From Alphaproteobacteria bacterium UBA6189 (GTDB lineage Bacteria; Pseudomonadota; Alphaproteobacteria; Rickettsiales; UBA3002), in NCBI GenBank assembly GCA_002422745.1, contig DITH01000079.1, forward strand, positions 1-7,307: DNA of 7,307 nt, written 5' to 3'. Positions 1-6,086 of the stretch are shown piece by piece. The notes beneath the pieces are model-generated. The model was given only the letters and a program-made list of their open reading frames with translations, did not search any database and had not been told where the DNA came from. How positions within the stretch are numbered: the first letter of the stretch is position 1; the number at the start of each line of letters is the position of its first letter. The position numbers and the translations under genes were made by a program.

Positions 1-167
1 GCGCGATGCAGCATCGGCACGGTCTGTTGCAGGTCGATAATGTGAATGTCGTTGCGGGTGCCGTAAATGAACGGCGCCATGCGTGGGTTCCAGCGTTTAG
101 TTTTGTGGCCGAAATGAACGCCAGCATCAATCAGCTCGCGCATCGAAAAGGTCGGAAGTGCCGACAT
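1..167 (-). CDS. rpsB: 30S ribosomal protein S2, N-terminal part (cut by window edge)
   Basis: This is the first 55 residues of ribosomal protein S2, a small-subunit protein that binds 16S rRNA between head and body and is needed for S1 to join the ribosome. The visible residues include the family signature [20 protein letters not shown] (residues 15-34), then a [12 protein letters not shown] segment and QTVPMLH. The short opening [12 protein letters not shown] is the form usual in Alphaproteobacteria. The start at 165-167 is supported by a strong Shine-Dalgarno sequence (AAGGAGT in the transcript, 174-180) six bases upstream. The remainder lies beyond the left edge. In this class rpsB is usually followed by tsf, which cannot be seen here. 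S2 genes in several bacteria are controlled by S2 binding to the leader; the structured leader here fits that but does not prove it. Confidence 0.97.
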   Translation of the reverse strand, partial: MSALPTFSMRELIDAGVHFGHKTKRWNPRMAPFIYGTRNDIHIIDLQQTVPMLHR

Positions 168-290
168 GGTTTAACTCCTTATAAACCGGTTGATCCTCCG
201 CAGGCCGTAGTCTTTTCAGACACCGGCGGGACAGTGGGAACACCCCAATGGCCCTAAGCCTGCGTGTGTAATTCCCTCTCGCGAGGGAGC
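168..290 (-). promoter_or_regulatory. Structured 5' leader of rpsB
   Basis: Read on the minus strand, this leader holds a series of perfect stems. A hairpin at 273-288 has a 6-bp stem and a GCGA loop. An outer 7-bp stem (CGCAGGC at 258-264 with GCCTGCG at 199-205) encloses two small hairpins: one at 235-247 with a 4-bp stem, and one at 210-221 with a 4-bp stem and a GAAA loop. GCGA and GAAA are both GNRA tetraloops in the transcript sense, and neither is GNRA on the other strand. Next to the start codon, a 6-bp stem at 168-187 (GGTTTA/TAAACC) puts the Shine-Dalgarno sequence in its 8-base loop. Ribosomal protein leaders of this kind often mediate feedback control. I have not matched it to a named leader class. 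Confidence 0.55.
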
Positions 291-293
291 GGC

Positions 294-322
294 TATTTAG
301 GGGGGATTGAGCCAGATTGCAA
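294..322 (-). promoter_or_regulatory. Candidate sigma-70-type promoter for rpsB
   Basis: On the minus strand, TTGCAA (317-322) is followed after exactly 17 bases by TAAATA (294-299). This gives four of six matches to the -35 consensus but only three of six to the -10. The position, just upstream of the structured leader and after the stop of the preceding gene, is sensible. The predicted start near 287 would fall at the edge of the first leader hairpin, so either the start is a base or two earlier or that hairpin is not wholly transcribed from here. Read-through from the upstream gene is the alternative. Confidence 0.35.
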
Positions 323-335
323 GCCAAAACTCGGC

Positions 336-2921
336 TTAACCCGGGATGACGGGTGTTGCGGTCGTGGCCTCCGCGCGGCGAGAAGCCACACGCTCGGCAA
401 AGTTTTGCCCGGCATTATCGTTGGCGGGGGCGTGCTGGTTATCGTTTACGGCGGGGTCGCGAGCGGCATATTCGGCTAGAATTTCAGCGGTGGTACGCGG
501 CTTGTGATTGGCTAGCCGTTCAGCAAAGTTTTCACGATACTCGTCGCGTAGTTTTTCAACCGTTTTCCCACTGGTGAAGAAATTGGCCAGTTTCCCGGAA
601 ACCCCGTTCGATGCAAGGTTCGCCTTGGTCGGGTCCAACCCACTTTCCAGCAGCATTTCCTCGAAGCCTTTTCCACTGAGCATATCAGTCATAATACTGT
701 GGAGTTCATTGCGCTTGCTAGCCATCAGATGGTTTTCGTGCACGTACTGATCACGGACGGCATAGAGCCGGTTCATGAAGGTTTGCTTGGCATTCAACAG
801 TTCGGCTTGCGGCATGTCGGGGTAGAGCTTGCCAATAATGGAATGTACCAGCGACGCCATTTCGCGCGGGCGCGGCGCATCGTTATAGGTCAGGTAATTG
901 GTGAGATATTGCAGGCTGCGCTTCACGCCCCACGGGGTAAGCCCGACATTGCCCGACCACCATTTGCCCAGGCCCGGCATGGCTACCTGTTGCCCGCTCG
1001 CCAACAAGTAACGGTTATGCAGGTTGCTGGAATAGTTGAACATGGGCAGCAGGTGGATGCCTGAGCCGGTATTGAAAATCGAGGTCAGGCCGGTGGCGCC
1101 GGCAAAGAATTTCGATTGCTCGACCGAAATGCGATCGGCGTAGTCCTCCAGCGTTTTGGGGTTCTCCAGCGATTTAATGCGGTCGCGGAAGAATAAATGG
1201 CTGCCCATGAACGTGCCGAACGCACCGGGAATCACCGGCAGGATAAAATGCGCCGCCTGCCGCCAGCGGTCCTGGAAATGGGCGCTGCCGGGCGTGTAAT
1301 TGAGCATACCATGAAGTGGGCGAAGCACGGCCCATACATCTTTTTTCTCGAGCACGGAATTGGCCAGGCCACCCGACTTAATCAGCTGCAATTTACGCCC
1401 GGTCAACGCATCCGTCACTTTCATGCCGCCGTAAAGCGCAACCGACAGGGTCGCGGCATTCATGAAGCGGTGCATCGAGGGTGGGTTGATGGTCACCCGG
1501 CTCATCCACTGCATTACATCGAGCGGTTTACCGTTCAGCCAGTCGAGAAGGTTGCCGCCATGCGGTTTCTTCTGGCCGGTGGCAGGATCGGAATCGGGCT
1601 CGGTGCCGAGTAACGTTTCCGCCAGATCAGGCGTGCGGCTGTGCATGGTATCAATGCGCTTATTCAATGCATTGGCGGCGGTGCCGCCAATCGCCAACCC
1701 ACCACCGATGGTTGCGGCCGCGCCGCCATAGGCCAGCGCGGCATGCAGGCGGCTTAGCTTTACTTTCTCCAGCGCGAAGGCTGCGGGGTCGAGTGTGTAA
1801 CCGTGCTGTTCGTTCAAATGTTTGGCGTAGGTTTCCCATACGCTGCGTTCGGCTTTCTGCGAGCCGATCAGGCGCGAGAATAGCGTGAATGGTCCGTTGT
1901 CGCCGAGCGAAACAAGGGACAAATCGACGTCGGCCGATTTCAGCAAGTTCTCGAACGGTACATCGAACATGCCGACTGCTTTGGCACTTCCGTCGCCCTG
2001 GGTCAGGAACGTGTAGAGATTGCCCGAGGCTTTTTGCTTGTACCCGGCGTCGATGAGCTTGCCCATGGCGCTAGCCAGTTTCTCTTCCTGCGCGGGAGTG
2101 ACATGCTTGAACATCTGCAACGCATCTTTGGCGCGTGCGCGCAATGCCTCGTTGGTGGCCCAATGCTCGGCGCAATCGAATTGTTGGATATTGGCTTCCA
2201 TCCATTTGGCGGCATCGCGCATGGCGGCATAGGCGTATTTGCCGCCCGAGCCGCGATTGCCAAAAAATGTATTGAGGGACTTGGCGCCGGGAATCCATAG
2301 CTTGCGGCCAATCGACTGCATGAAGGTTTGCGCGCTCATGCTGTTGGTGAATGGAAATAGCCCGCCGAATAAATGGGTGCCGGCGCTGGAGCCAATGGCA
2401 AATAACGGCGACGCAAGGCGGCGCACCGCATCGCCCTGGGCGATATTGGCGGCGGCATCGGCCGAGGCAATCGGGGCTTTGCCGAGTTTGAGATGGTCGA
2501 GCACCGTGCGGCTGCCGGGATGGAAGGGATTTCCTTGAAGTCCACGGCCATAGATGTAGCTTTTGCTGCCGGCCCATGCACCAAGTGCACCCAGCGCCAT
2601 GGGGGAAAGCTTGTCGACGACCGATTTCCAGCGCTCCGGCGCTTCATCGGAATAGGCATTGTAGCGCAGCAGCCCATGCAATGGCCGGAAAATTTCCGGC
2701 ACCTGTTCACGCGTGATGGCCGTTCCGTCGGACGAGCGGCGCGCAACGATGATATCCATGAATTCGCGGCCGCCCCACAGGCCAACCGTTAGCCCCCCCG
2801 CAGTCAGCAACCGGTGGGCACCGGGCGGAATGAAGGCATTCTCCGCCAGCCATTCTGCTGCGGGGAGCAAGCGTTTCTGGCGGAATCCTTTAGCGACAAG
2901 CGATGTAAAATTCGTGCTCAT
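336..2921 (-). CDS. Large unrecognised protein with internal duplication, 861 residues
   Basis: I do not recognise this protein. It consists of a short N-terminal segment, unit A (about residues 31-370), a glycine-rich linker (about 371-478), unit B (about 479-803) and a polar tail (804-861). The units are homologous: PPGAHRLL aligns with PPSMHRFM, FRPLHGLLRY (78-87) with LRPLHGMLNY (533-542), GTHLFGGLFPF (181-191) with GIHLLPMFNY (621-630), and PFENLLKS (322-329) with GFEEMLLES (752-760). Hydrophobic Gly/Ala-rich stretches lie near 38-60, 105-118, 171-190, 395-418 and 555-577, which suggests membrane contact, but there is no clear signal peptide. The tail repeats NFAER[LV]A (798-804 and 840-846), and residues 826-852 match the end of the divergent neighbour. 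The ATG at 2919-2921 follows a GGAGA sequence with a rather long gap of 13 bases. No frameshift or in-frame stop interrupts it. A structural or scaffold role, or an exported protein, are equally open. Confidence 0.92.
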   Translation of the reverse strand: MSTNFTSLVAKGFRQKRLLPAAEWLAENAFIPPGAHRLLTAGGLTVGLWGGREFMDIIVARRSSDGTAITREQVPEIFRPLHGLLRYNAYSDEAPERWKSVVDKLSPMALGALGAWAGSKSYIYGRGLQGNPFHPGSRTVLDHLKLGKAPIASADAAANIAQGDAVRRLASPLFAIGSSAGTHLFGGLFPFTNSMSAQTFMQSIGRKLWIPGAKSLNTFFGNRGSGGKYAYAAMRDAAKWMEANIQQFDCAEHWATNEALRARAKDALQMFKHVTPAQEEKLASAMGKLIDAGYKQKASGNLYTFLTQGDGSAKAVGMFDVPFENLLKSADVDLSLVSLGDNGPFTLFSRLIGSQKAERSVWETYAKHLNEQHGYTLDPAAFALEKVKLSRLHAALAYGGAAATIGGGLAIGGTAANALNKRIDTMHSRTPDLAETLLGTEPDSDPATGQKKPHGGNLLDWLNGKPLDVMQWMSRVTINPPSMHRFMNAATLSVALYGGMKVTDALTGRKLQLIKSGGLANSVLEKKDVWAVLRPLHGMLNYTPGSAHFQDRWRQAAHFILPVIPGAFGTFMGSHLFFRDRIKSLENPKTLEDYADRISVEQSKFFAGATGLTSIFNTGSGIHLLPMFNYSSNLHNRYLLASGQQVAMPGLGKWWSGNVGLTPWGVKRSLQYLTNYLTYNDAPRPREMASLVHSIIGKLYPDMPQAELLNAKQTFMNRLYAVRDQYVHENHLMASKRNELHSIMTDMLSGKGFEEMLLESGLDPTKANLASNGVSGKLANFFTSGKTVEKLRDEYRENFAERLANHKPRTTAEILAEYAARDPAVNDNQHAPANDNAGQNFAERVASRRAEATTATPVIPG
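513..1487 (-). repeat. Protein-level repeat, unit B of the 861-residue protein
   Basis: This stretch encodes residues 479-803, the second copy of the unit, with the same blocks in the same order as unit A. In the best block, residues 533-556 are identical to residues 78-101 at 10 of 24 positions. The offset between copies falls slowly from about 455 to 430 residues along the length, as expected for a diverged full-length duplication with small deletions. Boundaries are approximate. Confidence 0.75.
1812..2831 (-). repeat. Protein-level repeat, unit A of the 861-residue protein
   Basis: This stretch encodes residues 31-370, the first copy of the duplicated unit. It opens with a PP..HR motif and a hydrophobic glycine-rich stretch, continues with a RPLHG.L.Y block and a G.HL block, and ends with an FE.LL.S block. 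The similarity to unit B is at protein level only, so the duplication is old. Boundaries are approximate and set by eye. Confidence 0.75.
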
Positions 2922-2949
2922 GCAGCGCGATGGTTCTCCTCAATGGCCA

Positions 2950-2958
2950 AGTCTAGCA
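2950..2958 (-). promoter_or_regulatory. Candidate extended -10 element for the 861-residue gene
   Basis: On the minus strand the sequence reads TGCTAGACT, an extended -10 form (TGn plus a hexamer matching TATAAT at four of six positions). No convincing -35 sequence lies 16-18 bases further upstream. Transcription would start near 2943, giving a leader of only about 22 bases with the GGAGA sequence close to its 5' end. Support is weak. Confidence 0.25.
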
Positions 2959-2960
2959 CG

Positions 2961-2970
2961 TACGCGCGTA
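2961..2970. promoter_or_regulatory. Perfect 10-bp palindrome, possible operator
   Basis: TACGCGCGTA is a perfect palindrome in the region between the two divergent genes, directly upstream of the candidate -10 element of the minus-strand gene. A dimeric regulator bound here could act on that promoter. Short GC-rich palindromes do arise by chance, and no second copy is seen in the window. Confidence 0.25.
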
Positions 2971-2991
2971 GGGCCGGGAGCGAAATCCGGT

Positions 2992-3011
2992 GGTGAATCA
3001 AAAACTTCACC
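2992..3011. promoter_or_regulatory. Inverted repeat GGTGAA-N8-TTCACC
   Basis: Two perfect 6-base arms are separated by an A-rich 8-base spacer (2998-3005) in the middle of the divergent intergenic region. It could be an operator shared by both genes, or a hairpin in a transcript. It is followed almost at once by a second symmetric element, ACTGT-A-ACAGT at 3014-3024. The clustering is the reason to list it. Confidence 0.35.
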
Positions 3012-3013
3012 GA

Positions 3014-3024
3014 ACTGTAACAGT
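3014..3024. promoter_or_regulatory. Inverted repeat ACTGT-A-ACAGT, possible operator
   Basis: The 5-base arms are perfect and surround a single central base, a spacing common in sites for dimeric helix-turn-helix regulators. It lies 127 bases upstream of the plus-strand gene and 93 bases upstream of the minus-strand gene. No regulator gene is present in the window, and the site is short enough to be chance. Confidence 0.25.
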
Positions 3025-3122
3025 GCCGCATTGCAGCATGGAAAACAGGGGCTTTTTAGCCATGAAATCAGGCCGCTATGTCACAAAAGCTTCACATGCG
3101 GGGAGCGGTAAATCTGCTAATT

Positions 3123-3128
3123 TATAAG
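3123..3128 (+). promoter_or_regulatory. Candidate -10 element for the 729-residue gene
   Basis: TATAAG matches the -10 consensus at five of six positions in a locally AT-rich stretch just ahead of the gene. The nearest -35-like sequence, TTCACA at 3091-3096, is 26 bases away, too far for normal spacing, so the pair is not a standard promoter. The start implied, near 3135, would give a very short leader of about 16 bases. Confidence 0.2.
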
Positions 3129-3150
3129 ATGAGGAAAACTCTGGGTTTTA

Positions 3151-5340
3151 ATGAGCGAAAGCAAAACACAGTCTGCACGAACAAACGGTCCGACTTCCGC
3201 GGATAAGGAAGCGCGGCTGGAAGTGGCTGCGCGCCGTACCGACACAGCATATGGCGGCGCGGGTGAATATCCGGCCAGCTCGACCTATGCGCGGCAGGAC
3301 GGCGACCCGGTGAAAAGCTCGTATTCGAGCTACCTGTTCGGCGCCTCCGGAACGGAAGACCGCCCCGCATGGAGCGACAGCACACAAGGCCGTGCTGCAA
3401 TCCGTCTCATTTCGCGCGGTATCGTAGGTGCCGCCGCCTTTACGCTTGGCGGGATTGTGGTGCGCAAGCATATGGAGGGCTACGAATCCTTCATTCCGCT
3501 GAGTGAACTCAAGCCGCTGAAAAACGGCAAGCCATTGCAGTACGCGGCGCGCTTCTTCGATGCGACCGCGGGCAAGGCCATCGAAAACATCACCTATCTC
3601 GCGACACCCGGTACGCATCTGGAACGCGCAACGGCGGCGTGGAACTCGACGAATTTCCGCAGTAAAATATATAAACAGGCAGCGGGCGCGCCGACAACCC
3701 AGCTTTACCGCGGTACCCAGCAATATCTAAACGGGCGCGGGTTGGGCGAGGAAATCGCCACCATTACCTTCGATTTCTTCAGTGCATCGCTGGGCGATGC
3801 GGCGACCCGGAATATCATTCAAGCGATCGATCCCAACGTGCAGCAGCCCTGGTGGGTCGACGAAAACGGCCGCCCTACCACACGCGATAAAGGCAAGTTC
3901 AACGCCGGAAAATGGCTGGAGTCAGTGGGGCGTGCAAGTTGGCGCGTGCTGTCAAAAAATGGCGGCGAAGATTGGGCTGCGGCCTTGCCTTACGTGTACC
4001 AGATGAAATGGCAGCGCCAGACGTTGGCGAAAAGATTCGGTGGGTTTAAACTCTCGGCCGATCATAGCTGGAATGGTGGCCTGGCGACAGTCGCCACGCG
4101 CGATATGCCGGAGGTGAACCTGCGCGCCGGGCAAATCGTCGATGGTTACCAAAAGCCCGGGCTGCTCGATCTGCAATTCCGCTTTATGGGCTATAACTGG
4201 TATACGCTGATGTATCGGGAAGCCTATGATACGGTCGCCAGCAAATTCCAGAAATGGCAGGAGAACGGCTTTAAACTTGAAGCGCCGAAAATCGATAATC
4301 CCGTGGCCGCCTTAGCCAATAGCGTCGGGTTCGGGGCGCGCTATGCCACAAAAAGTTTCCTGAAATCGGGCCTGTATATGACGCCCGCCGTTATTCCGTT
4401 CTGGTTGTTCCGTACCCCACAAAGCAAGTGGAAAGGCGCCTATGCCGACCATGATCTGGCGCGCATGGCGGAACCGACGCGTGAAAGCGCCTTGCTGACG
4501 AAAACTCCCATGGCGCTGGCACAAGGCGGGGCGAATCATGATCCGATCTTCCTGCAGGATATCGCCTCCGACGTATTCCCACGCGCGCAGCTGATTCACG
4601 GGGCGAAACGGCCGGACAAAGTGTTTTTCGGCAATGGCAACGTGCTGAAGGCAACGCCGGGTGCGGGCAAAACCATTTTCGATATCAAGCATCCCTATGA
4701 GTTCACCGGCATTCGCCGCACGCCGTTCGAGCATGTGCTGAACGTCTTTGGCGCCACCAGCTTCCATGGGGGTACGGGGCTCACCAAAATGGTGGATTGG
4801 ATCACGCAAGGCAAACCGGGCGCGATTACGAAATGGATACACGGCGCGGGCGTCGCCAATGCTTCCGCGAAGGATCTGCTGCTGACGCGGGAAAAAGCCT
4901 TGCGCAATGGCATGGATGCCGCCCTGTCTTACACGCCGTATATGTGGCTGAAAGGGGAAACAGCGCTGCGGGTGGATGACCGCCGTAGTATCGACGAGTT
5001 GGGCCACATGGATAAAGCCTTGTACCGGCTTATCGACAGCTCGTTTAGCTTCAAATTTGCGGACGCAGGCAAGGCCCTAAAAGATATTGGCCATCTGGCG
5101 TTGAATTTCGAGCGCGAGCCGCCCAGCCGGGAAGGTGGGCTGAAGAAAGCCGACATCCCGACGCCGTCGACCACCGTCGAAGCAGGTACCATTAAGCGGC
5201 CTGATATGGTAGCACTGGCGCGTAGCGATAATGATAACGAACACAGCGCCAACGAAAACGACCCGCACACATGGGCCGAGCAGGTCGCGGGGCGCCGCGT
5301 CGATGCACAGTATCACCCGGCGCGCGCCACGCTGCATTAA
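3151..5340 (+). CDS. Large unrecognised protein with shared C-terminal tag, 729 residues
   Basis: I do not recognise this protein. Residues 1-80 are polar and probably disordered. A hydrophobic stretch follows at about 90-104 (GIVGAAAFTLGGIVV), then a long body rich in Trp, Tyr and Phe, with another apolar stretch near 406-420. HGG(539-541)...DW(549-550)...GKP(554-556)...W(562) resembles residues 454-473 of the divergent neighbour. The tail is acidic and Asn-rich, then basic, and residues 694-719 match that neighbour's tail closely. ATPGAGKT at 501-508 fits the loose P-loop pattern but lacks a convincing nucleotide-binding context. The ATG at 3151 is the first start after an in-frame stop at 3130-3132. 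The Shine-Dalgarno match is poor (GAGG lies 16 bases upstream), so translation may be weak or the start atypical. The gene ends 60 bases before elbB with no terminator seen, so read-through into elbB is possible. Confidence 0.92.
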   Translation: MSESKTQSARTNGPTSADKEARLEVAARRTDTAYGGAGEYPASSTYARQDGDPVKSSYSSYLFGASGTEDRPAWSDSTQGRAAIRLISRGIVGAAAFTLGGIVVRKHMEGYESFIPLSELKPLKNGKPLQYAARFFDATAGKAIENITYLATPGTHLERATAAWNSTNFRSKIYKQAAGAPTTQLYRGTQQYLNGRGLGEEIATITFDFFSASLGDAATRNIIQAIDPNVQQPWWVDENGRPTTRDKGKFNAGKWLESVGRASWRVLSKNGGEDWAAALPYVYQMKWQRQTLAKRFGGFKLSADHSWNGGLATVATRDMPEVNLRAGQIVDGYQKPGLLDLQFRFMGYNWYTLMYREAYDTVASKFQKWQENGFKLEAPKIDNPVAALANSVGFGARYATKSFLKSGLYMTPAVIPFWLFRTPQSKWKGAYADHDLARMAEPTRESALLTKTPMALAQGGANHDPIFLQDIASDVFPRAQLIHGAKRPDKVFFGNGNVLKATPGAGKTIFDIKHPYEFTGIRRTPFEHVLNVFGATSFHGGTGLTKMVDWITQGKPGAITKWIHGAGVANASAKDLLLTREKALRNGMDAALSYTPYMWLKGETALRVDDRRSIDELGHMDKALYRLIDSSFSFKFADAGKALKDIGHLALNFEREPPSREGGLKKADIPTPSTTVEAGTIKRPDMVALARSDNDNEHSANENDPHTWAEQVAGRRVDAQYHPARATLH

Positions 5341-5400
5341 TCCTCGTTGCAATTTCATGCGGTGGGTTTAGTCTTCCGGCGCACTGCCAAGGAGGAACCC

Positions 5401-6078
5401 ATGACGCGCGCAGCAGTAATTCTTTCCGGTTGCGGCCATACCGATGGCGCTGAAATCCGTGAGGCAGTGCTGTCGCTTCTCGCGCTTGACCAGCGTGGTG
5501 TAGCGGTAGAAATGTTTGCTCCGGATATACCGCAAAAGCACGTGTATGATTGCCTGAACAATGCGGAACTCAGCCCATCGCGCAACGTCTTGCAAGAGGC
5601 GGCACGGATCGCCCGTGGCCAGATCCAGCCACTGGTAGAGTGTGCGGCGACATCGTTCGATATGCTGGTTATTCCAGGCGGATTCGGGGTCGCCAAAAAC
5701 CTCTCTAACTTTGCCGAAAAAGGCAAAGATGCAGAAATTCTTCCGGCATTTGCCAGTATCGTGCGCGATTTTTTTGCCCAGAAAAAACCCATCGCGGCGC
5801 TGTGTATTGCGCCAGCTGTGCTTGCCGTTACGTTGAAGGATGCAGGTATCACCGTCACCATTGGCGAGGATGCCGGGTGTGCCGCGGCGATTGAAGCATG
5901 TGGCAACATACATCAGCAAGCGCCAAGCCACGAGGCGGTGATCGACCGTCAGCATCGTATTGCCACCTGCAGCGCCTATATGCGGGAGGATGCAATTTCG
6001 CCCATCGCCAAAGGTATTGATGCATGTATCGCGGCTGCGGTAGAAATGGCCGCCCAGGCCAAACAGCACGCCGCGTGA
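5401..6078 (+). CDS. elbB: ElbB-type DJ-1/PfpI superfamily protein (glyoxalase-like)
   Basis: This 225-residue protein belongs to the ElbB/ES1 branch of the DJ-1/PfpI class I glutamine-amidotransferase-like superfamily. E. coli ElbB is about 217 residues and has been described as a glyoxalase and linked to early isoprenoid biosynthesis; its physiological role is not settled. The family blocks are all present: VILSGCG (6-12), SRNVLQEAARIARG (60-73), VIPGGFGVAKNLSNF (90-104) and LCIAPA (134-139), where Cys135 is the expected nucleophile-elbow cysteine. The start at 5401 is chosen over an in-frame codon at 5347 because a full AAGGAGG (5389-5395) sits five bases before it and the protein then begins at the usual point. 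A weak promoter-like pair, TTGCAA (5347-5352) and TAGTCT (5369-5374) with 16-base spacing, lies upstream. The next gene starts 8 bases after the stop and is probably co-transcribed. Confidence 0.95.
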   Translation: MTRAAVILSGCGHTDGAEIREAVLSLLALDQRGVAVEMFAPDIPQKHVYDCLNNAELSPSRNVLQEAARIARGQIQPLVECAATSFDMLVIPGGFGVAKNLSNFAEKGKDAEILPAFASIVRDFFAQKKPIAALCIAPAVLAVTLKDAGITVTIGEDAGCAAAIEACGNIHQQAPSHEAVIDRQHRIATCSAYMREDAISPIAKGIDACIAAAVEMAAQAKQHAA

Positions 6079-6086
6079 GGGTAGTC

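Noticed and set aside
321..337. AAGCC/GGCTT hairpin over the stop of the 861-residue gene as a terminator
   Set aside because: The stem is only 5 bp and no T-run follows on the minus strand, so termination here is not supported.
3048..3061. GGCT-TTTT-AGCC hairpin as a terminator or attenuator
   Set aside because: The stem is only 4 bp, the T-run is in the loop rather than after the stem, and there is no upstream plus-strand gene to end.
3038..3127. Possible 29-residue small gene in the divergent intergenic region, plus strand
   Set aside because: It has no Shine-Dalgarno sequence and no recognisable features, and overlaps the probable promoter area of the 729-residue gene.
4651..4674. P-loop-like sequence ATPGAGKT (residues 501-508) in the 729-residue protein
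   Set aside because: It fits the loose [AG]x4GK[ST] pattern, but there is no clear preceding beta strand, Walker B or other NTPase motif, so chance is more likely.
4312..5007. Long open frame (231 codons) on the minus strand opposite the 729-residue gene
   Set aside because: It is antisense to a well-supported gene, its translation has low-complexity Arg/His-rich composition without family signs, and such shadows are common in GC-rich DNA.
5347..5374. TTGCAA-N16-TAGTCT as a dedicated elbB promoter
   Set aside because: The -10 part matches at only three of six positions; mentioned under elbB but too weak to list as a feature.
5368..6069. Long open frame (233 codons) on the minus strand opposite elbB
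   Set aside because: elbB is firmly identified on the plus strand; the antisense translation shows no recognisable domain.
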